Positions 30,867 to 45,066 of a stretch of 64,000 nucleotides of DNA are shown piece by piece. The DNA lies in assembly GCF_019059575.1 (NCBI RefSeq), contig NW_024881589.1, positions 124,001 through 188,000 of the forward strand. The letters run 5' to 3'. The position numbers were made by a program, and so were the translations under genes. The notes under the pieces are model-generated. The model was not told the DNA's origin. It did no database searches and saw only the letters and a list, made by a program, of their open reading frames with translations. Every line of letters starts with the position of its first letter. Position 1 is the stretch's first letter. This DNA comes from Amphibalanus amphitrite. Taxonomy: Eukaryota > Arthropoda > Thecostraca > Balanomorpha > Balanidae.

Positions 30867-32780
30867 GGAGGGGGAGGGTACAGGAGGCCAAAAGCGGTCA
30901 ACGGCTTGATATTTACACCCACAATAGTGCGGATTCTAATTTTGTCTACGTTTATACTATCGCAAAGTCTATGGATGAGTGAGTCATGAGTCAATGGTTG
31001 AGTAAAGGTGCCTAAGTTAGCACTGAACTCGAAGCGTTTGCGTCGCGCCGCGCACGGCGCTCGTATTGTGTGTGAGGCCGCATTGTCTTACCGGGCCGGC
31101 CGAACTGCCTGCACTGGTAGACTGTGCCGCTGGACACGGAGACTCCAACGCTCGACCGCACCACAAGCCGCTAGCACAAATCGAGCCGCAAGGGGCGCGA
31201 AAAAAAGTTGTAGAACAGTACAAAATCACATTGCACATCGTAATTTGCATTAAAACAGTCACGTTTATTTTTTTAATATGCACTTGCACATAACTACATA
31301 TAACTACCATAACACATAACTGCACATAACTACCTTTAGTTTTGATAGCATTTCTCACAACAGGATCTTGCGAATGCTCGACCAATGAAATCGGATAGCC
31401 GATGTGTTCAGCAATGGTTGGTCAGTCGAGGACCGAGATTGCACTGAGACACACGGCGCTCAGAAGAACACCGAAGGGAAATCATCGAAAGCCATTGGAA
31501 ATTGTCTGAGAGCATTGGACGCGGAAGAGTTGCTTGGTCTCGCGGGTGTTGGATCTCACATTCGACGAGCTGGCTACGATCCCGGACGTACCAGGAAAAT
31601 GCCAGTCTAGGTTCACCATCAGCATTGTAAAAGATGATGCGCTATTTTTTCTTTTCTCAGAACAACACTAAAACGGGTATATAATATATTCCTTGCAATA
31701 CAGAATACTCATCACCCAAAGGAAGAGAACAGCAGTAGTACACGCTCTTAGTTATGACGACACCGCAATCATGCTAGAAGTAGGCTCTGAATAGATATAT
31801 TGATCGGTGATTCATCCAGCATTATATCCTTCTCACTTCAGGAGCCTGACGGACTGACGGAGAGCTGTCAATGGCAACATGTAACTCACATATATGAGTA
31901 ACTAGCTTGTTCCGGACATCACCTCGGACCGCGTATGAAAGCCGCGACCCACCGAGATATCCGCCCTCACACTGTGATGAAGCCCCGTTCGATCCCCAGC
32001 CCCGCCGTCCAAAAGTGAGCTCAGCCGTCGAACGGTCAGCTAATCTCCAGCCGAATTGTGGCTATGGAATTGTCTTTGGTGGAGATCAAGGCAGGCCGGT
32101 CTCGACAGGCTAATTTCCGATCGACGATATGCCCACGCGAGGCCTCGACGGATCACATGTCTTATGACAATAGCTATGTCAGAGATGTCATATCCAAGAA
32201 TATGATTTGCTGGGATTCCTTGTGTCGTGTTGGCTATAAAGAGGATACCAGGATCTTGTGAGGATGCCAGAGCCAAAAAGGAAATGAACGTCGAAATGCG
32301 CAACTTCTATAATAGAAATAGTGTGACAGTGCAATTGTATGCTAAACCTGCTGACCGTCGAAGCGTGCAACTCGCTATGATAGCAACACAAGCATAGTAC
32401 ATTTGTATGCCAAATTAATCCAAAATATTAGGAGCGCACAACTGAAGGAAAACTCTCCAGAAAATACACCTAATCATAAGAAACAATTTTCTACGAGATA
32501 TGTGAAGCACCGTCATCCTCTAGAATTGGACGAAAATATTTGACTTAACACAAATTTAGACACATTTTCTCGTACACAATGGAAAAGATCTGCACGAGGC
32601 ACGAAACAAACACTATGTAAGGTTTTCTTGATTTGATGAATACCGGAAGGCAAGCTATTCGGTGCTAGCATACCAAAAAATGCGGTATCCGATTGACCGC
32701 TCTACTCAAATAGAAAGTCTATCGATTCCTTATCTGGCATCATACCGTGTTCTCTCCTAGTCACCTTACACTCTCTCCTG

Positions 32781-32925
32781 CATGGGACCGTCTCCCCTAC
32801 ACAGGACCGTCTCCCCCGCCCGGGATCGTCTCCCCCGTACGGGACCGTCTCCCCATCACGGGGATAGTCTCCCCCGTACGGGACCGTCTCCCCCGCCCGG
32901 GGAGCGTCTCCCCGCCGGGCTCATC
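32781..32925 (+). repeat. About 19-bp minisatellite, GGGACCGTCTCCCCCGCCC type
   Basis: Around seven imperfect units repeat GGGACCGTCTCCCC with variable linkers (GTAC, GCCC, ATCAC). The unit is itself weakly palindromic (GGGA...TCCC). Confidence 0.85.
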
Positions 32926-34499
32926 TACCGGCAGGCGGCCGGCCGGCCGGCCGGCAAGGGCGTCACCATGAGCGATAAGCGTCGATCAGTGATCGCGTCG
33001 CCGTCGGCGGCCGTCGGCGCCGACGACTCGGCCGATGACCAGTAATGAAGAGGGCGCGGCGTGCGGGCGGCGCGCGCGCGTTCAGACGGCCCGGCCGGGC
33101 CACCGCTCACCCTCGGCGGGCCGGGCGCCGCCGCCTCCCCGCGCGCGCCGCTAAAAGCCCAGAGCTCCCGCCAGCCGATACGACACAATATAATCTAATA
33201 GTGACCCCCGCCGATGCCTAATGGCGATCCGATTGGTTGTCTGATTTATCGTAGCCACGGCCGGCGTGGCGCCAGTTGGCCGGACCGCATTGATTATTCG
33301 TTATTAAAAAGTTCGGACAAAGGGATGCGCGCTGGCGCCAGCGGGCTCGCGCGATGTGCGGCAGGGGCGCCGCCGGGCGCGGCTCCGTCCCCCCGGGCGG
33401 TACGGCGGCTGTGCAGGGTGGGGTGTCAATGTTGGGGAGACCGCGGCAAGCGGGGTCGATAGACCTACACAGATCGCGGGCACAGGTGCGTCGCGCGACC
33501 AGCAGACAGAGCATATGACACGCCGAGGGCGGGCGGTGGGGCAAGAACAGTTAGGGAATAGATATGATAAATGGTTCTGCGACACCTCAGTGAACGGCAT
33601 TTGAACGAACGACCTTTGCGCGACATATTTTCACCAATTGTCAATGTAAGCGATTTTCTTTTTGAGTGATTGCTATTTCGGCAAATTCGATTACAGCCAT
33701 TAATGACTACAGCGAGTACCAGAATCAGTGAAGCCAGATTTAGCGAATATATTGTGTCTTGTGATCAATGACAAACCATTGAGGGAATACAGCTATAGGG
33801 AGACCAGACTCAACAAATATAATCTTCTATGACTTTCTAGGAATCATTTCCCTCGAAAAATGCGCCGAATACCTACTTACCTAATAAAGGCATCCTCAGA
33901 CATGAAGGGCATTCTTGTGCATTCCCTCGTCTCAACGGTTGAAGGTTTAGCAACTTGATTGACTTTGATAACTAAGTAATTTGGGAATGCTTGCAAGATT
34001 CATGCATCATTTGAAGATATGTGCGTCGGATGAACAATATGGAATAGGAGGGGAAGGAGGAGGGCTAAATTTGATCCTAAAATCCAAAACGTCAGATAGA
34101 AAACACGGAGGGAATGTCATACCTGTCGCTGAAAGCAAAGCTTTCGCTCACATTGATATTCTCTATTTTCGATATTCACTGAAATTGATGATGACGTTTG
34201 CTCAAATGACACTCACGTAAGTTTTTCGCACCGGTGAGAAACGATGTATACCTTAAAGAAATGAGTTAACTGTTAAAAGTTGAGCTTTATATGTATAATG
34301 TACATGATGGACAATTTTAATGGCATGCATGCAATAATCCCATTTGATGTCGAAATAGCTATCAAACCCAACAACAATTCTTGTCACATGCATATAGATA
34401 CACATAGCCCTAAAGCCAGCCTCTGAACGCTCGGTGGTGAGCTGCAGCGCTGCGGGCCTACCCCAAACCATCTGAGGGAGCTGCCCTCCGCCATGTTAA

Positions 34500-34720
34500 C
34501 CAAGACTCTCGTCTCGACCTCTCGTGGCTCGCCGCCTAATCTAATTAGCTCGCTCCAGCGACTTTAATATGTTTTCATTAAGCCATTGGGGCGCGAAGAT
34601 TTGCACAGATAAGCCAATTAGCAAGTGTGATTAGATGTCAGTAAACTGAGCGGGCGGGCTGGCCCGCTGGCCGGCCGGCCGGATATTAATAAGCACTAAT
34701 CGCCGTCGCTAATTATTCTG
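34500..34720. promoter_or_regulatory. Candidate homeodomain-site enhancer island
   Basis: Several homeodomain-type cores lie within 220 bp: CTAATCTAATTAG near 34535, TTCATTAAGCC near 34576, GATTAG near 34631, GATATTAATAAGCACTAATCG near 34681 (split words) and GCTAATTATT near 34708. The pattern resembles a developmental enhancer, but this rests on motif density alone. Confidence 0.3.
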
Positions 34721-35774
34721 GCCAGAGTAGACAATGGCGATAAAGCTGGCCGATACGGGCCGTCGCCCGGCTTTAATTAGCGCACCAGATAACGGCCAAA
34801 CAACGGCGGCCTCGTTGTCTGCCGTTTTGATGCAATAGAAAGTTATAATTTTGGAGGCAGACAGGTGACGCGTGGCGCGCCGGCTGCGGCGGCTATAATT
34901 CTCTCGTAAAGCAGGCGGAGGGAGGGGCGGGGCCCGCTGATGAAGACACGCGCGCTCTGAAATAATGCCCGCGCGCCTCACACCGCACTGCCGCAGCTAC
35001 GTGCAGCTAACCGTGGGCCACCGCCGGTAGAGCGAGGTTCCAGCGAAACGCTCCCTGATGAGAAGATGATGGCGCGTTATGAGCAGCAACCATTTCGGCG
35101 GGCGTTATTTTAAAGATGAAGGAGCGAAACAGCCGTATGTGAAGCTAGTGAACAATATTGGCTTTTAACTGCGGAAAAATAATCTGCATATTATTTAATG
35201 CCTTAGGATACATTAAAATGTAAAATAATAGCATATGATCATTATAATACTAAGCACGATATAAGAAGCTAGTATTCCTGCTCCAACTTATAGCAATCAC
35301 TTGTATTTAGGATGTGTTTTATTGCCTGAGTCTCATGATCGTGAAACCCTTGATGTAGTTTTCAACTTAATTGCTACGCAGGATGCGCGTTAGTAAGACC
35401 GCCTATCCTTACAAAGAAATTTAATCATCCAGATTTCGGAAACCCTTACGAATTAATGAATTTATTTCACTAGCTGCTCTTGACTGATGCCGAACCCATT
35501 TCGCCGTGACTGATCCACCGGACTGAACTATTCTCTGATGAACTCCAAGACATTCGGATGGTCATTTTACGGAACTGGAAGGACCGGTTAGCTAGGGATA
35601 GTAGGCATACACCGGTTACTGACTGGTGAATCGTCATACGAGTCAGCCATTCTGTCTGCTATTTACCACCGGAGGAGAGGAGACGGAATAAATGGGCCAC
35701 TGCTTTACCTGCATGTGCATAAGTGGATATTGTATAAACAACTGTCTGCGTGCATACCAGACCACCACCACCGA

Positions 35775-35840
35775 CAGTCCCCGCCGCGGCGGCGGCGGCG
35801 GCGGCACCCAGGCGATACGGCGGCGGCGGCGGCGGCGCGC
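35775..35840 (+). repeat. GGC trinucleotide microsatellite
   Basis: Two GGC runs flank CACCCAGGCGATA. Translated frames would be poly-Ala or poly-Arg/Gly; no gene is supported. Confidence 0.85.
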
Positions 35841-36604
35841 GTGCCGGCCGAGCAGCCGGGCAGATTAGCGGCGTCCCGCTGGTCGGACCAATGGTCCTAA
35901 TGGTCGGCTCCGTCGGTCAGCGGCGCCCCGCCCCGCCACCAAACGCCGCCGAGACGCGCCCGAGCACCCGGGCCGCTGACGTCACTGGATAATGAGCCGG
36001 GCCGGCGCGCGCTGCCAGCCAATAGCAGATGATTTATGAATACAAATCTTCGGTGCTTAAGTTTCATTAAACGGCGTTTAGTTAAATTAATATTCTGCGA
36101 GGCGACAGTCCGAGTTTAATGTGGATCTATCACGGCAATTTAGATGATGGATGACACACTCCAAGAGACGGTCATCGCAAAATGATTTTCACACAAAGTT
36201 GTGATTCGTGCATACATCAATGTGTCAATTGGAGCTGGCCCTCTTACGCTAGGAAGTGAATGATTAATGAACACCGCTCAGACTTCCATTTGGTGAAAAT
36301 GGCCGCCAAGCGGTAGCCAAAACCGGGAACAAAGCGGCCGTCAAAATGCCTGCGACCACCACTATCGCAAGGGTAAATGGTTTTCGTTTTTTCCTTTTAT
36401 TTAGCTGACTTATGTGGGTAAAGCGTTTAGCAGTGGGATTTCCAGGATGGCTCATTGGAAAGGCATATTTTACATGCTATTAATTGTGGGCGGTAATGAT
36501 TTTATTTTGTTTGCTCTATTTTTGAAATGATGAAAGTGAAAAGTGAGATGAGGTGGTAGAGGGTAAACCGGAGATAGAGATAGCGAGAAATGGGAATGAC
36601 AGGG

Positions 36605-36690
<86 letters not shown>

Positions 36691-36719
36691 CCAGCTCCAG
36701 CTCCAGCTCCAGCTCCAGC
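36605..36719 (+). repeat. Compound microsatellite (GA)n-(AGCTCC)n
   Basis: About 84 bp of AG dinucleotide passes directly into five AGCTCC hexamers. The junction AGAGCTCC suggests the hexamer arose at the edge of the dinucleotide tract. Confidence 0.95.
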
Positions 36720-38105
36720 CTCCAGTCCCCACCGCCGGTCGCCAATGCGGCGCCGCTGCAGTCACACCGCCGCTGATTGTGCATATTATGCCCAAATGTC
36801 GTGTAATGGTGTCGGCCGCTCCGGCTCGCCCGTCCAGCTATCGCCCGTCATGAAAGGCCATTGAGTCGTGCACCGTCCGCCTGTTGACGAAATGGCTTTT
36901 GAATGGCTGCGGGCTCCTCACGGTCCATTCAGTGCGCCTTTTGACGGCCGGTCGACTGAGTCGGCCGGAGATTGTACGGTCGGCATAATTAATAACAATA
37001 AATCGGCCCGCTCTATTGGCGCTCCCGGCCGTCGGAAGCGGCCGCTGAATGGCGGCGCCTCCAAGTGCGATTGCCCGTGGCAGGCTCGGTATAAATTGGG
37101 TTTGGATAGTGACTGAATCGACTTGGATGGCTGCTCAGAGCGACGAGAAACGTCACTGCTCCGTTACAGTCAAACAGAGCTCGTGACTGATTGCCCGACT
37201 AACTGCTGCGTGAGCTGACACAGGAGCATGAGCAGCATGAGGCTCCTTACGGAGCTAATGCCGTTTAGTGAGTGATGTTTGGATATTGAGGGTCGATTAA
37301 TGTTTTCCGCTCTGCGGTTTTACGGTGCTACGCATTTTACAAAAGAAAAATACTACCTGCCTATACCTACACCAGTCGCTGTCCGATTCGTGCAAAATAT
37401 CAACAAATGAATCATACAAAACAAAGGATTCTAGAGTATTCTTTATGAAATACGTAACTTCCACTCAATTTTCTATGTATACGTGACTGTTTCGACTCCG
37501 ATGACTGAATTTCTATATTAAAATCGCAACCCCATTCAACCCGAAATGCAAATGCCAGCCAACAAACGGCGTCACAAAATGTATTCCTTTTCGGGCTGGA
37601 GTGGTGTAACCCATCTCCGTATTCAACGCAACGCCATAAATCATGTTCAACTGGCAAAACGGCCCCACTATGAACTGTATCGCCAGATCGGTGCCGTAAA
37701 ACGCGCCGTTTGCGGCGCGGCGCGGCGTGCGGCGGCGCGCCAGAATCGGCGTGAAATGCGTCACATTATGTCGCGTTTAGCGCGCAGCAGCCGTCTCATC
37801 ACCACCAATCACCGTTCTGGGACCATTTGAATTTGTATGCCGTGCAATTTGTCATGGCTGCCGTCAGCGACCCGGTACCTCAGCGGTGGGAACGGGGAGG
37901 TGTGCGACCGATGGGAGAGTGCCGCTCTCACGGGAGGGAGAGGAGAGAGCGCGAGGAGAGGGTAGCTGACGGACAGAGCAGGAGGGAGAGGTGAGCTGGC
38001 GAGTGACGAGACGCTCCTCGGCACCCACGGACCGCCCTGTTTTACGGCGGGCACTTCACGCTCACAACGGAGCCGATTTTATCGCCCCTGCACCGGATAT
38101 GGTGG

Positions 38106-38148
38106 GTCACGTGACCCCACCTGGTGCGGCCGGGCCGCGTCACGTGAC
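38106..38148. promoter_or_regulatory. Pair of GTCACGTGAC palindromes
   Basis: Two exact copies of the ten-base palindrome lie at 38106-38115 and 38139-38148, 33 bp apart, in GC-rich DNA. They match the sites near 13067 and 13112 on the other side of the homeobox gene. bHLH-zip binding is inferred. Confidence 0.35.
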
Positions 38149-40994
38149 CGGTGCGGTGGCGGCCGGTCCAGACGGCGCGGCGTCTCGGCGGGTTGTGGCC
38201 GGCGCGGCCCCTCTGAATGGGCCCAGTTCATTGAGGGCGCGCCATTGACTCGGCGCTGAAAGGGTTTCCGGCCGGCCCGAGCGGCGGCAAACAGGCCTGG
38301 CGGTGATTTTTTCACCGCGCCGACAAATGGTGGCCGGGACAGGTTCAGCGGCGTAAAATATGCGGCCGGCCGGCCGGGCCCGGTGAGCGGCCGGGAATTT
38401 AGTACCGCCGTGTTGTCCGGGCTCGGACACAGGTGTCTGACCGGCCGCCGTGACCGGGTATCGGAGACGCCGCGTATTGTCCCCCGGTGGAGGAGAGGTG
38501 CCACGTCACCGGCCGACCCGACCCCGTCCGCTGAATGTGCGGGTGTTTGGCCTCCGCGGCGGGCCGCTTAGAAAGCCAGTCACATGAACCGAGAACGAAC
38601 TCTCCATTAACTGGGCACACACGGACCAAAACGACTCGATTGTGAATGCCTCTTTCCCAGGCGCTGTTCCGGAAAACAGAAATGAATGAATCCCGTTATT
38701 TGACAACACCAAAAGCCATGAAGTCAAGCGCTCATATTAGTGGCGTGAGTCAACGCCAAGCATGACCTGAGAAAGCCGAAGAGCCAAATTCTTCACCATG
38801 CACTTCCGCTGCGGTCTGCGGATGCGCTTTCACACAACAACCAGCCTAAGCAAACTTATCTCAATTCCATGCAAACCCCTCTCCACTTTCCCTCACAAAG
38901 GCAACTAACCATCAGAAGTGCAACACTAGCGTTATTGCGTCTTACAGGACAAAATGCACACATTGGACTTGAACGACACCTAAATCCTAATGAATGCGAT
39001 TGTGCCACTGCTCCTTTTTAATATCACGAGGACAGCTTCTGAATGGGAGGCAGATGAGCTGGCGTAAGCCACCCTCTTCCAGTCGTGACGACATAGTGCA
39101 CCATCACCGATCGTTAGCGCATCTAAAGAGCGTTCGAATCTCGCCTCTTTGACCTCAGCCACTAGCTAGTGCTACCTGAGAGTGAGGTAACATTTTGATA
39201 TCGTTAGTGAGCGATTAAGTGAGCGGTGAGTTTTTGCATTTCGTGTGTACAATCAGGCCATGTATTGAATGGCAAGAAAGACAGGAACATAATAGTTGGT
39301 ACGATAAGTTGCATTTTATTAGTTTTCATTTATCTAAGAAAACAGCACAAATACAAACGTCTCTCCAGACAGGCCAAGGAAAAGTGATGCTCTATCATGC
39401 TCAAATGTGGGTACCAAATCTTGCATCTGACAAGTGCTAGAGCATATTTCAAAGTTAAAGCGATTACTGCAATACACGACCGCCTTGGATTCGATATGAT
39501 TCTCGTGGTGGCTCTGAAAATGAAGCTTAATTATAGTTGGCAGCATAATAGTAGGCGCTCCTCGCACGAACTCCCAGCAGCGTCGGCCCATTAGCCACGC
39601 GGCGCCACTCCATCTCTCGCGGGGAGTATTTCTGCCCATCATGTGCCATCGCGTCCCGCTGTCCCGCCGGGCAGCCGACCGGGACACGACGAATATTGAG
39701 CCGGCTGACAGGTGTTTTCGGGATGAGTGTCAATAGGGGGATGACGTATCTGCGATAGGGGGCAAACAGCGTCCCCGGCCGACACAATGCCTGCTCCGCC
39801 AGCCAGTGTACACGGCCATACCTGTGTATGGCTGTGCTAATACCTGGCCAACCGGGAAGTGTCAACCACCCCGGCCGGCCGCGCCGAAATGATTTATGAC
39901 GTGAAAATGCAGTGCACACAGAGCAACTGGAAGGAGAATAGTGGCGTGTACCGCCCGACCGAGGTTTGATGGGCCACCATCAACGCTAATCCGCGATGCC
40001 TGACTTCAACTAGCCGACATTAACCGGGGGCTGGGAGTCATTAGCTCAGACGTCCGTCGAGGAACACGGCGCTGAATACGGCCCGGTCCTAATCCTGTTT
40101 GCCGGGCATGCCGCACGAGCGGCAGCGGCAGGGGTGGCCGTGGGCGGCCGCGGCAGAGCTCGCGAGACTCGGCCTCTCCAGACTGCCAGGCGTCCATCAC
40201 CTGGGCCCCAGCGCCGCAGAGCAAGCGACCCAGCGACCCGACCCTCCCTCTACCCGTCAAAGCGCTTATCTTTCACGGCCTAACTCGCGGCGAATCGGCC
40301 GCGTAGGTGGTCCCCGCCGCCGGACAGCCAGTAGCCGACCACAATGGCGCACGCAGACGGTCGGAAGCCACGTCAATAGATTATTATCCGCGGCCGTAGA
40401 GCGTGGGTGTGCGGTCGCCGGCGGCTTTGATGCGGCGCGGGGGTGGCGCGGACGGGTGGCCCTCCGGCGCGGTGGTCCCGCAGAAGCAGCTCCCGGCACA
40501 GAGGTGAATACAGCGACCTGACCTGACCTTTTGTCGCCCCGTTTACTGGGGGATAGGGCTCGTCGGCGTAAGATCGTCTCCAGAGGACGCCCCGCTGGGA
40601 TGATGTCGCGTTTAAGGGGCGAAACGTCGTCTAAACGCATTCCAATCGGTTTGTAAATAGCTTGACTTCAATGTGATGGGATTATCGACGGTGAATAAAG
40701 TCAGGAAAACAGGATTTACTGAGGAAGTGAATCGGGATTGTGATGTGAAAGATGAAAGTGAAAAATAATCATGGAGCGCCTGAATTCGTGCTTTGACGTA
40801 GAAAGTACCGTGCCAGGTTAGAGCGTTACCACAGTTTCTAGCGAACTTTATGAAATTTTGAAAAGCGTTAGCTTATTCCATTATCTAGTTGTGCAGAATC
40901 TTATTGTGCAGTGAATTCAACACGCAGTCGCCAGCTGAGATTACCAGTTGATTACGATTCAAACCAAAGCTTCGAAATCGAAGCAAGAAGTGAA

Positions 40995-42187
40995 CCGCGC
41001 CCTGCTGGGGGGGGGGGGGTGTTTGAACACCCCCCCTTGTGGTTTTTCGCGAATATCTCAAAAACGGCGGCGCGGAGCGCCGCCGTTTTTGGTACACCTT
41101 ATCATGCATCAATTCTACACATGTTGTGAAAATTTCAGACCAAGGTCATTCAAGGTCAGGTCACCAGGTCACTTGAAGTGACCTCACCTCATAAAAACTT
41201 TCAATGTCTGTCATAGCTACACCGAGTGACCGATCGCTTTGAAACTTTCAGCGATTGCTAAGAGCAATAGCATGTACAAAATGTATATCTCAGAATTTTG
41301 ATATCGATGACCTAAGGTCAGGTCAATTTTGCGACCTCCCCATTATAAGTCAATGGGAGAAAATTGAAATGCGCCTCTTTTGGATGAAAGACATTATAAA
41401 CACTCCCAAACACCGAATTACAAGTGGTTTAGACACACTGAACTTAAAAATGGTGTCCTTGACCCTTGTTTATGCCCTGAGGTCATCTTAGGTCACGAAT
41501 GGTATCTAACAGTTTTTCGCAAATAACTTTTGATAGAGGCATGCTAGAGCGATGAAAACGCCTTAGATGTGTTCAGCTCGACGATACGGATCGACTGATA
41601 TGCAACATGACCCTTTCCGGTCAGGTCATGACCTTGACCTGAGGTCAAATTTTCAGGTTGACCTTTCAAGGTCAAGTTATAGTTCATTCGATGCGTCTTG
41701 ACGAGAGGAACACGATGCCGGTAAAAGTAAGCTCGTACAAGGCTTGGGTCAAAAGTTATTGCAGAAAAACTGTTTCCGAAAAAATCGGCTATTTTTGCAG
41801 TTTTTGCCCCCTGCAGGCAAAACCGTTGACGTTAGGTCAAATCTGAGAGAATTACTCAGAAAGGGCGTTAATAGGGCTATCGAATGCGCTTTTCCGCGGC
41901 GCTGTAGCTCTATTGGTTCCCGAGTTATGCGTTGGCTTCTTGGAAATTTTCGACATTCGACCTGGAAATCGGCGAAATTTTGCCTTCAATGACCTCTGGT
42001 GACCTGACCTTTGACCTGACCAAAAAATTGACCGAAGTGAATTCGTCATTATTTTTTACGCTCTTTCGAACGCCGCCTTCCGCGTATCGCTACGTGGCCC
42101 AGGAGCCGAGTTACAAGGGGGGGTGTTCAAACACCCCCCCCCCCCCCAGCAGGGCGTGGAAATCCAGGACCCCCAGCAGGGCGCGGG
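40995..42187 (+). mobile_element. piggyBac-type MITE with subterminal G/C hairpins (copy B2)
   Basis: The right tip is CCAGCAGGGCGCGGG followed by TTAA at 42188-42191. The left tip reads CCGCGCCCTGCTGG after TGAA, a decayed TTAA with one C lost. Hairpins lie at 41007-41036 (12 bp from the left tip) and 42117-42147 (40 bp from the right tip). The 27-bp spacer at the right end is bounded by a repeat of CCAGCAGGGCG. The inner sequence matches copy B1 read in the opposite direction, for example the palindrome AACGGCGGCGC...GCGCCGCCGTT next to the short end. No transposase is present. Confidence 0.85.
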
Positions 42188-42312
42188 TTAATCAACATTT
42201 CGTTTGGCCTAAAATGTGTTTTTGACAACCGTTAGCTCATTGCTGCATTTACGTTACAAGTAGTTAATGGAATGTTCTAAAGGTAAATGGGTATGTGTGA
42301 CATCTTCCCTTT

Positions 42313-42314
<2 letters not shown>

Positions 42315-42392
<78 letters not shown>
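42315..42392. repeat. (TA)n microsatellite
   Basis: About 78 bp of pure AT dinucleotide, able to extrude as a cruciform. Confidence 0.97.
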
Positions 42393-42393
<1 letters not shown>

Positions 42394-45066
42394 AAAACTA
42401 GAGCTACCCAACTGGTAGGTATACTCTAGCATAGATAACATGAATCTATGACTATGTTATCTATGACTCTAGTTATATGTAACGACACTGCCATTTCATT
42501 TCTACACAACTATTCGACGGAGATCAACACGCTCTTCAGCAAGGAAACAGCCGGTTACAACTGTAACATGGCTTCCTATCCCCCAAAGTGTCATTTTCAC
42601 ATTGACTCCTTTTTTAGACAGATTGAGCAACTAGCCATATTTCATATGATGTCAATACCATTGTTGACGAGGTTCGTTCCATCAAACACTTCCAGCGGAT
42701 TGGGTTGCTCGTTTTGGATAAACACCGATTCTGCTGTAAATTGTCCGCGCATGACCGCCGCCACTGAAAGGCGCGATTGTTTACAGCCGGCAGCCTCCAA
42801 AAGCCGGTCCATTACGGTAACACCATCTGTAGCACCTCTCCATGTGCTGTATCACGCTCTCACCGAGCCGGCGCCTCTCTCCACGCCCGGGTCGCCATTG
42901 GCGCCAATTAACCAGCTGCTCCGCGCGGCGCCCTTTCGCGCCATTTCGCCCGGCGTCCGCCCTTGTTTTGCGCGCCTAACCGCCGGCGTGGCGTCCATGG
43001 CTGCTAACGATACATTGATAGGCCATAACTAATTAATTTCCCGATAGTATCGGCGCAGCTGGGCGGCCATTCAGGTCGCTCGGCGCTGCGCTGACGTTTG
43101 ACGCGCAAAAAGGCGGCGATTCGGCGCGCCATGATTGACAGCCGGCGCGCGGAATGTGAGCGTCACTGCGCGCCGATCCGCCCACGATAAATAAGATATT
43201 TGGCACCTTGTTGTGGGCGCCGCGGCGGGTCGGCCGGCGGCGGCGATGGCGGCGAGGCGATACGCTTGTTGCGGCGACGCGGCCCGGTCGGCCACTTAGG
43301 CCGCGGTCCGGTGGGCGGCCGGTGCGGGCGGTAACGCCTAATTGAGCCCGCTCGCCGCCCGAGCGGCTGGGTGAGAGCGATATAGGCACCCCATCGGACC
43401 CGAGCACGGCTCCAACGGCGGGATTACAGCTCTACCGGCGCGGCGGCTGTATGACCGGAGCACAACTCAAACAACTCCTGCAGCCTGCACGGCGGATCAC
43501 AGAATCACTGGTCAAATCGTGCAGGGGATCCAGCACCACAAAATCAGTGAGGCTGCCACAGTGAGGCCCATTACCTGGCCGGATCTGGTGCAATCCGGAG
43601 CACACAGATCTACAGGAGGGGCCTCGGTACACCAACCCAGCGGAAATGGAGGCAGTGAAAGTGAACTGGCGAAAACAGGCGTTCTGCCCTTTCATCAACC
43701 GCTCGATCTGGGTTAAAAAAGCTTGCGCTCCGCCATCAAATTCAAATTTTAGTGTCCGGCCGAGTCCGGCGCATTGAGCATTGCTGGTGGATACGAACCG
43801 TGCTAATTTATGAAATATTTCCAGTAAAGAAGAATGCCTAGTATGTCTTCCTGACGGAAAGCTTTAGGTAATTCATATTAAGGCAAATGGATTTCCATTT
43901 ATCAATATTGATTTTCTACTCAAAACGTGTTCGAAACTAGCTCGCGGGCTGGAAGGTGGTAGGTCACGACTTTGTCATAATTCGGAAACTACCCCGATTA
44001 CAGTACCCGTACTGGATTTTGGTCAACCCAGCACACAATTGAGTAGATCTCGGGCACTATTGGATCACGTTGGGCAGCATTTGATCAAGTTTCGGGTGTC
44101 GTTTGACCACGCCGCGATGAACGCCATTTGTTCAGGTCGCCATTTGATACGGCTTCGTACGCCGCCTGATCAGGTCTGGTGCTTACAAACGACTCTTGGC
44201 GACCCAAGGCGCCGGACCACCGGCCAGCATTAACTCCGCGGCCATACGTCATTGTTAGCCATCAATTTGTGCGATCGAAGCGTTTTTATTGAATCGCCGC
44301 CGTGGCGGTCATTAATCACTTTGCCGGTCGGCCACTCGGCCTCTAGTGACGAGATGAAGCGATCTCGGCTGCTAAATAAATCGCCGGCCAGCAGCGGCCA
44401 TTTTCTCACCATCGCCGGAGGCGTTTTTCGGCATCGCCGCGCCACTGCCGCAGCCGCGCCGGTCATCGTCACGGATTATTTCCTGCGCGTTGCCAATTTC
44501 ATTAATCTTTCTCTGTTAATGTATTTTCTGATGAGGCGGGCGCCGAAGGGTGGGTGAGAAATCTCTGCGTCGATGCCGACGATGGCGGTTGTCGGCCGAC
44601 GGGGACGGGGGACGCTGATGACCACTGCCGGGAGGAAGCCCGAGGGCGCCGACAGGCGAGCGATGTCGGCGCAGTACCCGCCTGACGAAGCGCTTACGGC
44701 GGCGGGAAAAACGGCTCGCCTGTCGCCGGCGTCGAGTGGCTCCGTTTAGCGACCGCCTGGTATCGCCATCGGCGCGTCGGCTCGCCGGGTCCGCGGCGGG
44801 GGCTGATCCGTCACCCGGAGGAGAGGCGCAGAGATCGGCGGGGAAGGGCGGTGTCGGTGACTGGATCGCACCCCAAGCGGTGGCGTGGAGTGTGCATCGC
44901 TATGCAAGTCGTGTAATGCTCAGGTTACCAATCCGACTTTCAGAAGGTGGCAAATACACAGCGTACATACATTATACAATAATGGATGAAGCGTACAACA
45001 TTGTACAACATTATACAACAATTGAAATAATCATTGGATGATTATTTCAGGGCCAAACAAATTTAA
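42393..45066. other. Intergenic, no gene recognised
   Basis: A 194-codon frame at 42448-43032 has no family motif, crosses a composition boundary and sits opposite other frames, so I do not call it. An AT/GC-mixed island at 44220-44540 (TCATTAATCACTTTG, TTCATTAATCTTTC) looks regulatory. Confidence 0.5.

Larger units (their letters stand above)
29161..40990. other. Gene-poor flank of the homeobox gene
   Basis: About 11.8 kb with no coding region I can support. It mixes GC-rich blocks, several microsatellites (listed separately) and AT-rich islands. Many open frames overlap in opposite frames and encode Arg/Pro/Ala-rich or microsatellite-derived peptides. CCAAT boxes at 29189 and 29218 might mark an unrelated promoter, but no gene follows. 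Confidence 0.5.

Noticed and set aside
36553-36864. Arg/Glu-repeat protein frames over the GA microsatellite
   Set aside because: Translation of (GA)n in any frame gives RE/ER or SL/LS repeats; no gene evidence. The same applies at 30717-30989.
39131-39139. GTTCGAATC, a possible tRNA B box
   Set aside because: No matching A box or cloverleaf could be formed upstream.
42448-43032. 194-codon open frame
   Set aside because: No recognisable motif, crosses from AT-rich to GC-rich DNA, and competes with frames on the other strand.
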